64,000 bases of DNA from an uncultured Tenacibaculum sp. (GCA_947497895.1 CANMIL010000004.1:62001-126000), one strand, 5' to 3'; positions 42,981-50,554 are shown, counted from the stretch's first letter. The notes: generated by a model from the letters alone, not told the origin. Program-made: numbers and translations.

Positions 42981-43256
42981 AACACTTAAAAAACACTTCT
43001 TGCAACACTTTACGCAACACTTACAAACACAAACAAACCATTCATTTACAACACCTTAAACACTACCACAACACTTGCAACACATTTGAATTGAAAAAAT
43101 AAAATCCCTTTCCAACTCTTTTAACTACTCTGAAAAAATCTAAATACGATTTAAAGTGTTGCAAGTGTTGCGTGTGCTGTTTTTACCAGTATTTACAGGG
43201 CTTTGAGCGTAAACACTTACATTTTTAAATGTGTTTGCAAGTGTTTTGAAGTGTTT
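42981..43256. repeat. iteron-like repeats, putative replication origin
   Basis: About 270 bp without ORF containing many copies of an octamer: on the left AACACTT/CAACACTT (AAACACTTAA, GCAACACTTT, GCAACACTTA, CAACACTTGC), on the right the reverse complement (AAGTGTTGC twice, AAGTGTTTT twice), separated by an A+T-rich stretch (TTGAATTGAAAAAATAAAA). This inverted arrangement around an AT-rich centre next to the primase-helicase gene is typical of a phage origin. Confidence 0.7.
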
Positions 43257-44000
43257 TTAAGCTGTTTTTTTTGACTCGCCTAACTTATACGAGTTTTCAT
43301 ACATTAGGTTACGAGGGCTATAATTAGGATTTTCCTCATCCCATAAAGCTCTGGTATACTTGTAAAGATTCATGTTCTTTAAATGGTCTTTGGTAAACTC
43401 TTTTATCTGCCAACCAACACCTTGAAAGTCTTTTTTAGTCCTGGTACTTGCATTTAACCATAACACACCATATCGATCTATTTGTACTTTGGTGTTTTCT
43501 TCCCATACTTGCTTGTATATAGCTAATTGTAACTGGTAAGTTTTGTAGATAGCGTTTGATGTTTTGAAGTCAATCATCCATCTTTGCCCACCAATAGTAC
43601 AAACAAAATCAATTGTTCCACCGATGAGCCATTTTTCAGAAAACACTTGAGCTTCTACCGCATCAAATGAATCAACAAGCGTATCATAAAAGTCCATGAA
43701 CCTTGTAATCATCTTCCACTCGTTAAGTGTATATTGTTCTTTTCCATTGATAAACCAAGAAATCTCCTTCCCATTTAGGAAGTCCTCAATCGCATTATGA
43801 ACATTACTTCCTTGCTCTCCAGCTTCTTTTAAGATTCTATCGGCATTCTTTCCATTGTTTTTCAACCACTCAAAGTAAACTGGATTCTTAGGATACGCCT
43901 GTAAAACAGTTGTAACACTTGGATAATAAGTTTCAAAGTCGAGCGTATAAAAACGCTCGTCCAGAACTTCTATTTTATTTAAGTTTTGGATAACCCTCAT
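43257..44000 (-). CDS. PD-(D/E)XK exonuclease (RecB/Cas4-like)
   Basis: A 247-residue nuclease: EQGSNVHNAIEDFLNG (His of motif), GGTIDFVCTIGGQRWMIDFKTS (D ... D-x-K catalytic motif) and YQLQLAIYKQVWEE (Q-x-x-x-Y motif of RecB-type nucleases). Lies 10 bp after the SSB-like gene; together they look like a recombination pair. Its 3' end reads into the iteron region. Confidence 0.88.
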   Translation of the reverse strand: MRVIQNLNKIEVLDERFYTLDFETYYPSVTTVLQAYPKNPVYFEWLKNNGKNADRILKEAGEQGSNVHNAIEDFLNGKEISWFINGKEQYTLNEWKMITRFMDFYDTLVDSFDAVEAQVFSEKWLIGGTIDFVCTIGGQRWMIDFKTSNAIYKTYQLQLAIYKQVWEENTKVQIDRYGVLWLNASTRTKKDFQGVGWQIKEFTKDHLKNMNLYKYTRALWDEENPNYSPRNLMYENSYKLGESKKTA

Positions 44001-44010
44001 AGCTCATGAA

Positions 44011-44634
44011 TTAAAATGGCAAATCTTTTAATTCATCCATATTAACGTCTATGTCTTTAGCTTTCTCTAATTCTTGAGGAGTGATCTCGAATTTATCCGT
44101 GAAACTTTTAAACTTGTCTTTTAAAAAGGCCAATTGTTCCGTTTTATCCCATTGCTTTTTTCCGTTAAACATAACCTCCTTTAAAGGCGGTAATCCGTTT
44201 GGATTCTCCATGGTATGCTCACTTTTAATTTTAACTCCATTTTGAAATACGTTAACCCCAGTAATATTTTTTCCTTCTTTATTTAGAAAAGCATAAGGAA
44301 TGAATCTTACTTCTTGCTGAGTATTGAAAGAGTTAATTTTATAGAGAAAAGAACGCCCATAGGAGCTATCAAACTTTATTGATAATACAGCTCTCTCTCC
44401 TCCTTTTTCAATTGTTAATTTGATCGTATCACCATATTCATCATGAGTTAAAACTTCTGCCTTTTCGATTCTTCCTTCGATATAATCGTGACGCTGCTCA
44501 TATACAGTATCTCCGTTTTTATTAACTCTAGATGAACAGATAACTCCTTCTGGCTCTACTTTACCATAACTTCTTACTACTTTCCCGTTTGAAACATTGT
44601 AATAATTGCTTACTTGATTTAAATTTCCTACCAT
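44011..44634 (-). CDS. single-strand DNA-binding-like protein
   Basis: A 207-residue protein with beta-rich first two thirds (DTIKLTIEKGGERAVLSIKF) and a helical acidic tail ending NMDELKDLPF, which is very like the conserved SSB C-terminal tip (D-D-x-P-F). Placed upstream of the exonuclease and primase. I infer an SSB/annealing function; the OB fold itself is not proven. Confidence 0.7.
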   Translation of the reverse strand: MVGNLNQVSNYYNVSNGKVVRSYGKVEPEGVICSSRVNKNGDTVYEQRHDYIEGRIEKAEVLTHDEYGDTIKLTIEKGGERAVLSIKFDSSYGRSFLYKINSFNTQQEVRFIPYAFLNKEGKNITGVNVFQNGVKIKSEHTMENPNGLPPLKEVMFNGKKQWDKTEQLAFLKDKFKSFTDKFEITPQELEKAKDIDVNMDELKDLPF

Positions 44635-44665
44635 TTTACTTGTGATTTTTAATTAATAATTATTT

Positions 44666-44869
44666 TTATTTAGGTATTCCGTATCCCACTTGATTTCTAT
44701 ATTCATCATAAATAGGATAAGGGTATGTTCTTTTTTTTCTTGCTATGTCATAGGACTTTATTTCCTCTTCAATTCCAATTCCTTTTAAAAAGGTTGTCAA
44801 TCCGTCTTTAATTCTTTTCGTTACTTCTACACCTTCATAAGTGTAATATTGGTTCTTTGTTTTTTTCAT
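44666..44869 (-). CDS. small phage early protein
   Basis: A 67-residue protein (MKKTKNQYYTYEGVEVTKRI...), Tyr-rich C-terminus (YPYPIYDEYRNQVGYG). Overlaps the next gene by 4 nt (ATGA), so translationally coupled. Not recognised. Confidence 0.7.
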   Translation of the reverse strand: MKKTKNQYYTYEGVEVTKRIKDGLTTFLKGIGIEEEIKSYDIARKKRTYPYPIYDEYRNQVGYGIPK

Positions 44870-45132
44870 ATTCTTTCGATTTGGTTAGCTACTAAATTGT
44901 TGTAACAGTTCTGGTAATTATCTTTTTTAAATTCAGTTTTTATAGTAGTTTTGATCTTATCTCCAACTTTTAAAAAATGCGCTTGTTCGTGAAGAGACTT
45001 TCTTAATTCCACGGATAATTCCTCCTTATTTTCTTTTCCGTTTACTTGATACACATCAAGAACTACAATCGTTTTTTTGCTTGTTCTTAATACTTTTTCA
45101 ATCTTCTCCTTTACAAGTCCTATTATCTCCAT
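44866..45132 (-). CDS. small phage early protein
   Basis: An 88-residue protein with a beta strand core (KKTIVVLDVYQVNGKENKEE), no recognised family. Coupled to the downstream 67-aa gene. Confidence 0.7.
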   Translation of the reverse strand: MEIIGLVKEKIEKVLRTSKKTIVVLDVYQVNGKENKEELSVELRKSLHEQAHFLKVGDKIKTTIKTEFKKDNYQNCYNNLVANQIERI

Positions 45133-45140
45133 TTGCTTTT

Positions 45141-45278
45141 TTAAGGCTCGTTTTTTTTGATTTTATCTATATGCCTAAGGATGTGCATATTCTCTTTTAA
45201 CACTTTTTCTTTTCTGTAGTAGCAATAGACGGCGAACGAAAAAAGCACTACTTCAATAATAAACCTTGCCGTTTCCAT
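45141..45278 (-). CDS. 45-aa single-TM early protein (below ORF-track cut-off)
   Basis: Read by eye: ATG 45276-45278, TAA 45141-45143; METARFIIEVVLFSFAVYCY then a basic tail. Two bp separate it from the end of the HTH gene and 8 bp from the start of the next gene, so it fits the operon exactly. Confidence 0.65.
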   Translation of the reverse strand: METARFIIEVVLFSFAVYCYYRKEKVLKENMHILRHIDKIKKNEP

Positions 45279-45280
45279 GC

Positions 45281-45583
45281 TTACAAATACTTATTATGAT
45301 TATCTCTTGCCTCCTTAAACTTTTCTAAATCACTCCTAAGAATTTGTAAATCTCTTTTACCTTTTTTAGTGGCCTTAAGTTTTATCTTTCCATCCTTCAA
45401 ACCGTCGTTTATCCATGATAAAACGGTAGTAACAGAAACATTTTCTTCTTTTGCTGCTTGCCTAGTACTTATCTTTTCATTAAGCTTCGCTCTTTTCTCT
45501 TCTTCCCTGATAAGATTATAAGTTGCTTTGGTTGCCGTTTCAGCGACGAACTTTGTATACTGCTGAAAAATATCATTCGGCAT
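45281..45583 (-). CDS. HTH (excisionase/MerR-like) early regulator
   Basis: I choose ATG 45583 (100 aa, MPNDIFQQYTKF) because AGGAGG lies 7 nt upstream, a strong Shine-Dalgarno that is rare in this window; the track start is a TTG. The domain KISTRQAAKEENVSVTTVLS ... IKLKATKKGKRDLQIL has the winged-helix pattern of excisionase-like HTH_17 proteins, with the binding wing ending in RSDLEKF. It may be Xis or an early regulator. Confidence 0.75.
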   Translation of the reverse strand: MPNDIFQQYTKFVAETATKATYNLIREEEKRAKLNEKISTRQAAKEENVSVTTVLSWINDGLKDGKIKLKATKKGKRDLQILRSDLEKFKEARDNHNKYL

Positions 45584-45724
45584 AAAAACCCCTCCTTTTT
45601 CTATATGTTGAATTCCTTCCATTTTCTCTATTTGCTTTTTTAAAAAGAGGGGGAGTTTGGAACTCCCTCCCTCCAAAAAATCAACTAACCAAATTTTAAT
45701 GAAAACGGACTACCTCTTGTAATC

Positions 45725-45754
45725 CTAGGCAAGCCCTTCTAAACACTTGCCTAG
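45725..45754. other. 9-bp hairpin in the early operon
   Basis: CTAGGCAAG / CTTGCCTAG with a 12-nt loop, between the 72-aa gene and the HTH gene; no T-run on the transcribed strand. Could be an attenuation, mRNA-processing or protein-binding structure. Confidence 0.5.
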
Positions 45755-45759
45755 CATTA

Positions 45760-45978
45760 TTAAACAGTTAGTGCGTTATTTTGCTTAGCGATATAATTTT
45801 GTGTGAATTGATTTAGATTTTTATGAATACCGTACATGTCTTTGATTTTCCATTTTGAAAACCAATTGACTCTTGCCGATTCAGTTGCTATCTGGAATTC
45901 CTCAGCCACTAAAGCGTGAAACTCTTTTTTATTTTCTACCTGTTCGTATAATCGTTTTATATTTTCTAAAAGGTCCAT
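45760..45978 (-). CDS. small phage early protein
   Basis: A 72-residue helical protein (MDLLENIKRLYEQVENKKEF ... SARVNWFSKWKIKDMYGI). The middle part could be an HTH (FQIATESARVNWFSKW). Not recognised. Confidence 0.7.
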   Translation of the reverse strand: MDLLENIKRLYEQVENKKEFHALVAEEFQIATESARVNWFSKWKIKDMYGIHKNLNQFTQNYIAKQNNALTV

Positions 45979-46022
45979 TTTTTATTAGTATTTATATTCC
46001 CAACTTACTTGCCATAAACTAT

Positions 46023-46115
46023 CTAAAAGCTAATCAACAGCACAAACAGTAACCATACTATTCCCATAATAACTACAGCTAAAGTGTCTCCAATTTCAAT
46101 TTTGTGTTTACCCAT
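46023..46115 (-). CDS. 30-aa TM micro-protein (candidate)
   Basis: Read by eye: MGKHKIEIGDTLAVVIMGIV ... LISF, a single TM helix after a short polar start. It fits the gap between early genes on the same strand; the length leaves doubt. Confidence 0.4.
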   Translation of the reverse strand: MGKHKIEIGDTLAVVIMGIVWLLFVLLISF

Positions 46116-46130
46116 CACTTCTACCGTATT

Positions 46131-46250
46131 TTAGTTTAAAACTGACAGTAAATACTCAGCTTCACTATCGGTTATATTTTTTTCGTTTTGTTTGTGTGGG
46201 GAATTGTAATACTCTCCTAGTTTTTCAAAAAATGCTCTTAAATCTTCCAT
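46131..46250 (-). CDS. 39-aa early protein (below ORF-track cut-off)
   Basis: Read by eye: ATG 46248-46250, TAA 46131-46133; MEDLRAFFEKLGEYYNSPHK ... SEAEYLLSVLN. Acidic helical micro-protein in the early operon. Confidence 0.55.
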   Translation of the reverse strand: MEDLRAFFEKLGEYYNSPHKQNEKNITDSEAEYLLSVLN

Positions 46251-46324
46251 GATTTTTTATTTTGGTTGTTAATTATAATTTTTCAAAAGAGAGGAGGTGA
46301 ACCTCCCCTCTAACTTGTTAGCTT

Positions 46325-46690
46325 CTATCCCCAATAAGCCAACTCAGCTACATTTCTGTTAATATTAAATGATGTGATATTATCGTTTAGTTCAGCTCTT
46401 CTATTTTCAACTAGCTTAATAATGCAATCAAAAATTTTGTTTTGCTCCCTTTCTGCTAATTGGACAGTTTCTTCATCATCTCCTAACCATACGAAAAGCT
46501 CATATTTATCTTTCTTACAACCGTAAACCATATCTAGTCTGAAATAGCCCCAACCTAACTCCTCTTCAGCATAAAAAGCACACTCATTTTCAAGACTATG
46601 TAAGTTGTTATCTTCGAACTGTATAGTACATACTTCTACTATCTTTTCAATTTGCTCAGTAGTAAGTGCGTTTTTAACGGTTGCTTCCAT
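46325..46690 (-). CDS. first early gene, intact copy of the duplicated pair
   Basis: A 121-residue acidic protein if started at MEATVKNALTTEQIEKI; the track start at 46744 would place the start inside the operator. Contains FAYEEELGWGYF-type and LFVWLGDDEETVQLAER segments. Its first 60 codons and promoter region are duplicated at 47390-47612 (98 percent identity). It is the first gene after the immunity promoter and hence a candidate Cro/antirepressor-position gene; no HTH seen. Confidence 0.75.
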   Translation of the reverse strand: MEATVKNALTTEQIEKIVEVCTIQFEDNNLHSLENECAFYAEEELGWGYFRLDMVYGCKKDKYELFVWLGDDEETVQLAEREQNKIFDCIIKLVENRRAELNDNITSFNINRNVAELAYWG

Positions 46691-46733
46691 TTTTTTTGTA
46701 AGTTTGTGTTGTTGAACAATACGAAGATATAAC
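46511..46733. repeat. 223-bp duplication, copy 1
   Basis: Aligns base for base with 47390-47612 at offset 879 with about 4 mismatches (98 percent). Covers the first ~60 codons of the early gene and its minus-strand promoter (GTTATATCTTCG). Confidence 0.9.
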
Positions 46734-46764
46734 AAAACGTACAATTAAACAAAACAAAACGTAC
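46732..46764. promoter_or_regulatory. operator of repressor 1 (two direct repeats)
   Basis: Two identical 11-mers ACAAAACGTAC start at 46732 and 46754, exactly 22 bp apart (two helical turns), between the divergent early gene and repressor 1. This is the natural place for repressor binding. Confidence 0.7.
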
Positions 46765-46801
46765 TTTTTTGTTTGTTTTGTGTTTTTTATACTTATATAA
46801 T

Positions 46802-47215
46802 ATGCAAAAAAACAGACTCGAACTTATAATCAAGGAGCGAAAAAAGCAAGGAATAACTTGGGAGGAGTTATCAGATGGCCTTCCAATTGCTGGAAATTCG
46901 TTAAGAGTTGCTTTTACTCGTAAAAGTGTTGATGAAGTGTATATCGAACATGTAGAGTCTAAGCTAAACATTAAACAAAACAAACAAAACATACAACATG
47001 TCAAAAATGAGGATGATCAGGAAAACGACATCTATTACGAAAAAGACGGTGTTAAGATTAGTTTGGATGAAATATTATTATTTGTTTCGAAAAATGAAGA
47101 AAGATGTATGCAAGAAAAAATATTTTCTAATATTGTAGAAGTACGTGTTGCTAAACGTATATCAGAAATAACTGCTTCAAAAGAAAAACTAATGCAGTAT
47201 TTGGATATTTCTTAA
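46802..47215 (+). CDS. phage repressor-like protein 1
   Basis: A 137-residue protein from ATG 46802 (the track start at 46769 lies in the promoter). N-terminal HTH-like segment KERKKQGITWEELSDGLPIAG ... LRVAFTRKSVDEVYIEHVES, a linker rich in Asn/Gln, and a helical C-terminus (ERCMQEKIFSNIVEVRVAKR) suited to dimerisation. No peptidase domain. Divergent from the early operon. Confidence 0.75.
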   Translation: MQKNRLELIIKERKKQGITWEELSDGLPIAGNSLRVAFTRKSVDEVYIEHVESKLNIKQNKQNIQHVKNEDDQENDIYYEKDGVKISLDEILLFVSKNEERCMQEKIFSNIVEVRVAKRISEITASKEKLMQYLDIS

Positions 47216-47229
47216 TTTTTAGGTTTTCT

Positions 47230-47358
47230 ATGATTATTTTCCGTTTAGAAGAATTTATCAAACATAAAAACCTTAATATCAGGTCGTTTGAAAAACTTAT
47301 TGGTACTAGTGATGGTACAATTAGAAACGCATTAAAGAAAGAAAGAAAGAGAAATTAA
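47230..47358 (+). pseudogene. truncated repressor, HTH fragment
   Basis: Read by eye: 42 residues, MIIFRLEEFIKHKNLNIRSF ... TSDGTIRNALKKERKRN. It is the N-terminal HTH of a typical Bacteroidota prophage repressor (R-x-x-x-F-I ... S-F-E-x-x-I-G-x-S-x-G-T-I) that stops after the recognition helix. It lies 14 bp after repressor 1. Remnant or a mini-repressor. Confidence 0.65.
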
Positions 47359-47368
47359 TTCTAAGTGG

Positions 47369-47569
47369 TTAGTAATAATTTCCGATAATTTTCTTACAAC
47401 CGTAAACCATATCTAGTCTGAAATAGCCCCAACCTAACTCCTCTTCAGCATAAAAAGCACACTCATTTTCAAGACCATGTAAGTTGTTATCTTCGAACTG
47501 TATAGTACATACTTCTACTATCTTTTCAATTTGCTCGGTAGTAAGTGCGTTTTTAACGGTTGCTTCCAT
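47369..47569 (-). pseudogene. truncated copy of the first early gene
   Basis: 66 residues: the first ~60 match the 121-aa early gene (one Ser/Gly change), then the frame runs into IIGNYY-stop. Its intact promoter faces left, so its transcript would run antisense through the HTH fragment and repressor 1. Confidence 0.8.
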
Positions 47570-47612
47570 TTTTTTTGTAAGTTTGTGTTGTTGGATAATA
47601 CGAAGATATAAC
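47390..47612. repeat. 223-bp duplication, copy 2
   Basis: See copy 1 at 46511-46733; junctions are at the end of CGTAAGAAA-type sequence on the left and at the ATATAAC operator half on the right. Confidence 0.9.
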
Positions 47613-47623
47613 TTTTGTTATAT
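47606..47623. promoter_or_regulatory. operator of repressor 2 (18-bp perfect dyad)
   Basis: ATATAACTTTTGTTATAT is a perfect inverted repeat (7-bp arms, 4-bp centre) at the outer edge of the duplication and overlapping the copy-2 early promoter; a looser second copy (ATAATAACTTTTTTATATTA) follows at about 47638. Different from the operator of repressor 1. Confidence 0.7.
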
Positions 47624-47662
47624 TTCACAAAAAAAACATAATAACTTTTTTTATATTATTTT

Positions 47663-48109
47663 ATGTCAGATGTAGGAAATCGACTAAAAACCCTAGTGAA
47701 AACGTGCGGTTTCACCAATAAAAGTTTCGCTGAAAAAGCTGAAGTAGCGCCTAATTACATAAGTATACTTATAAGAACAGGGGATATTTCAGACAAATTC
47801 AAATACACTATAAAAAAAGTTATACCTAATACAAATATTAATTGGCTGGAAACGGGAAATGGTGAAATGCTCATGGATTCAGGAGACACTGGTCAGAAAT
47901 TCACCAAAGATTCGGATTTAGACATAGTTCCATTGTTGGAACACCTCCTAAAGCATAATGACGAGCTTATGAAGGATGAGACATTCATTAAGTATATACA
48001 AATGAATGCCGAGTATTTGTCATTAGAGGAAGAAAAGGAACTAAAAAAACAAGCTATTCAAGAACTCAGGGAAATAGCAAGAGAAAAAATTAGAAATAAA
48101 GAATTATAA
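47663..48109 (+). CDS. phage repressor 2 (CI-like HTH)
   Basis: A 148-residue protein with a clear HTH: GNRLKTLVKTCGFTNKSFAE ... APNYISILIRTG, followed by the INWLETGNGEML motif usual in Bacteroidota prophage repressors, and a helical C-terminal part (EEEKELKKQAIQELREIARE). No LexA-type peptidase domain, so SOS cleavage is not expected. Own operator lies just upstream. Confidence 0.88.
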   Translation: MSDVGNRLKTLVKTCGFTNKSFAEKAEVAPNYISILIRTGDISDKFKYTIKKVIPNTNINWLETGNGEMLMDSGDTGQKFTKDSDLDIVPLLEHLLKHNDELMKDETFIKYIQMNAEYLSLEEEKELKKQAIQELREIAREKIRNKEL

Positions 48110-48110
48110 A

Positions 48111-48130
48111 AAAACACCTCGTAATGAGGT
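48111..48130. terminator. bidirectional terminator
   Basis: AAAACACCTC / GAGGTGTTTT hairpin with GTAAT loop flanked by A- and T-runs, between repressor 2 (+) and AbiH (-). Confidence 0.8.
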
Positions 48131-48196
48131 GTTTTTTTACAGAACTCTATCAGCAAGTATACTTATAATCCTAATAAAAGATATAAATAAATATCT

Positions 48197-49480
48197 TTAT
48201 AAATGAAAACCAGTAATATCAAACTCTGATCGTCGTTTACTAGTCAAACTTATTTTTAGTTCTGGTGAATCAATCAAAAAGAACTCTAGAAACCCTCTTT
48301 GGTGTAGCTCAACAATTTCTCGTTGACCTCTAATAGCTATCAAATTAATTAATAAACGAGATCTTGATTCATCATCATGATGAATAATGGTAATCTTATT
48401 ATCAGTTGAAGCATCCCGACGACCATTTTTTAATTGATAATTTAAATGGTCAAACACAGCGTCTATGTAATATTTATCTGAAGTATCAAGGGAATGTCCA
48501 AAAAAATAGAAATGAACATTCTCTCCACCGAAATCTGTTAGGAAGTTATAATCACACTTTAGATAAAGTTTTTGATAATATTTAGTAAAGGGTATGAAAT
48601 ATTTTTCACCAACCCCATTTTCAGGTATTTCATTTACACCAAGAACAATTTTATTCTGACCTTCTTCAATTCTCCCATGAAGAAAATCAGTTTTACAACC
48701 ATCAATATTGTAAAACTTTTCAAAGGTTGGTGTATAATTAAATGTGAAATGATGACTAACCAGTTTAAATATATCTGGATCCATCTGTTCTTTTAAGTTA
48801 TCATAAAAAGGAAAAACGAAAATTTCAAAATATAAATTAAAGACACGTTTAAATTCCTCCAACTCCTTTATCAAATCATTATAAATAGCTGTAAAGTCAA
48901 TATCAATATAACGCCCCTCAGCACTTCCTTTTTCTCTCTTTACTAAATATTTTTTCGAAATTCCAAGCTTAAATCTACTAATACCTTCCCCTTCTCTATT
49001 AAAAACTTCAAAAGCCTCTAGCATGTTAACTGTGTCATATCTGTAGTTATTACTTTCATCTGTAATTAACAGTTTTTCTGAATACTCCGAAATCTTAACA
49101 GAAGAGGTGCTAAATGATTTTCTTCCGTAATAAAAATGGATTAATGAATCATATATTTTAGTAATAACGAACTCAATTTTGTTTTCAAAATCAATCCAAG
49201 TTTCAATATTATACTCTTTCAAAAAAAATTTAAACCACAAATTCTTTTTTAATATTACTCGGACCTCATTTATTAAATCTGTATCAAATTCAAATTTCTT
49301 ATAACGCTCTAATATTTTTGCATATTTCCATCCACATTCCTTGTATATGTTATCAAAGTTAAAAATAAAACTTTCTTCCTTCGATAGAATGTATTTATAG
49401 ATATTCATTATATCCCCATATGAAGTAGGTAAATAATGATTCAAATCAAAACCATTTCCTGTAATAAGTATTCTTTTCAT
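48197..49480 (-). CDS. AbiH-family phage abortive-infection protein
   Basis: A 427-residue protein starting KRILITGNGFDLNHYLPTSY, the nucleotide-binding-like GNGFD signature of AbiH, with the second hallmark IETWIDFENKIE (W-x-D-x-E) and a C-terminal HSLD-type motif (FFGHSLDTSDKYY). Located in the lysogeny arm, it is presumably expressed from the prophage and excludes other phages. Mechanism of AbiH proteins is not known to me. Confidence 0.92.
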   Translation of the reverse strand: MKRILITGNGFDLNHYLPTSYGDIMNIYKYILSKEESFIFNFDNIYKECGWKYAKILERYKKFEFDTDLINEVRVILKKNLWFKFFLKEYNIETWIDFENKIEFVITKIYDSLIHFYYGRKSFSTSSVKISEYSEKLLITDESNNYRYDTVNMLEAFEVFNREGEGISRFKLGISKKYLVKREKGSAEGRYIDIDFTAIYNDLIKELEEFKRVFNLYFEIFVFPFYDNLKEQMDPDIFKLVSHHFTFNYTPTFEKFYNIDGCKTDFLHGRIEEGQNKIVLGVNEIPENGVGEKYFIPFTKYYQKLYLKCDYNFLTDFGGENVHFYFFGHSLDTSDKYYIDAVFDHLNYQLKNGRRDASTDNKITIIHHDDESRSRLLINLIAIRGQREIVELHQRGFLEFFLIDSPELKISLTSKRRSEFDITGFHL

Positions 49481-49482
49481 TT

Positions 49483-49593
49483 TTAAGTTAGTTTTTTTGT
49501 TTGATTAATTCTCACATAGCTATCAATAAGGCTCTCAATTTCGTCAGATGTGTAGTGATTAGACGTTTCTTTTAAGACTTTAATTAAAAATGG
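49483..49593 (-). other. coding-like remnant upstream of AbiH
   Basis: An open frame of 36 codons with protein-like composition (ETSNHYTSDEIESLIDSYVR ... TKKLT-stop) but without ATG, ending 2 bp before the AbiH start. It is preceded by TGA in frame. Either a 3' remnant of a lost gene or a leader peptide with an unusual start. Confidence 0.3.
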
Positions 49594-49611
49594 TCAATGA
49601 GTTTATTCAAT

Positions 49612-49794
49612 TCAAAACAAGGTAGAGAAATTAGAAATTCCAATTGTCTTATAATTATTTATTGATTGGTTTTGTTTTTCAACCTCTTCTTCGATCTCTT
49701 CTTGCAAATCTTTTTTGAACTGCTCTTCTGTTTCTGTATCAAAAAATTTTGACTTTCTTCCCTTATCAAAATACTCTTCCTTACTCATTATCAA
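49612..49794 (-). CDS. small acidic protein downstream of membrane module 1
   Basis: A 60-residue charged protein (MSKEEYFDKGRKSKFFDTET ... EEEVEKQNQSINNYK). It overlaps the stop of the membrane protein by 14 nt, so it belongs to that operon. Not recognised. Confidence 0.6.
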   Translation of the reverse strand: MIMSKEEYFDKGRKSKFFDTETEEQFKKDLQEEIEEEVEKQNQSINNYKTIGISNFSTLF

Positions 49795-50554
49795 GTGCGT
49801 TTTTTGCTAATTCTAATCTCCTTTTTTTGTACTCGTTTATTTTTTCATCCTTGATATATCCCTTCTTCTCGGACTCAATGAATATGAAATTAAATAACCC
49901 CCTTATAATTGTGTAAAGCGATTCTTTCTTGACAAAATATCGAGTTAAACCATAAATAAAACAACCAGTCAAAACAGAAACACCTAAAGCGACATAGAAG
50001 TACGTCTCTGAGTAGAAGTCATTTGCTGTTTGAAAGAACAAATGATAAAACCAAAAAACGCATACAGAAACCCCTGCAATTGAAATGAATTTATGACCAG
50101 TATTTATGTCCCGATTAATATCATCAAAAACAGATTTAATGCTAAAATAAAACCCCAATAAAACAATACCAAATTGACCAAGCCAGTACTTAAAGCTTCC
50201 CCTTCCAAGGAATGACCATTCTTCTTTCAATCGCTTATTCACCTTTGTGAATTCTCTTAGTTTTTCTTGTGAAGCCAACCACTCTAAATTTCGACTTTCT
50301 TTGTATTCATCAATTGTTAAGGATTTTCCCAATTGAATTAGTAATGAGTCTTGAACCTCATTTCTATCGGCTATAATTTTAGTGTATTCCTTTTTATGCT
50401 CAATGTACTCTTTTGACCATCTGTCGAAAGCAGCATGGAAAAGAGACATTCCTACAATAAGAAACGCCCCTATACCCAATAAAAAACTTTTAATTTTAAT
50501 TCCCGTTGTTGTTTTCTGATCCTGTTTCGATTGGCTCTGGGTCGATGGTTCCAT
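49781..50554 (-). CDS. multi-TM membrane protein, module 1
   Basis: From ATG 50554 it has 257 residues (the track start is 14 residues upstream). N-terminal TM (IKSFLLGIGAFLIVGMSLFH), an extracytoplasmic or cytoplasmic helical domain (RWSKEYIEHKKEYTKIIADR ... LREFTKVNKRLKEEW), then four TMs and a basic helical tail. Homologous to the 51463-52143 protein: SKE(Y/F)IE(H/S)KK, FG(I/L) ... and GL(I)TRY-type blocks align in order. Its 5' end overlaps the lipoprotein gene by 59 nt. Confidence 0.78.
   Translation of the reverse strand: MEPSTQSQSKQDQKTTTGIKIKSFLLGIGAFLIVGMSLFHAAFDRWSKEYIEHKKEYTKIIADRNEVQDSLLIQLGKSLTIDEYKESRNLEWLASQEKLREFTKVNKRLKEEWSFLGRGSFKYWLGQFGIVLLGFYFSIKSVFDDINRDINTGHKFISIAGVSVCVFWFYHLFFQTANDFYSETYFYVALGVSVLTGCFIYGLTRYFVKKESLYTIIRGLFNFIFIESEKKGYIKDEKINEYKKRRLELAKNALDNE

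Noticed and set aside
42981-43256. Protein-coding reading of the iteron region
   Set aside because: No frame is open over more than a few dozen codons and the repeats are not in-frame.
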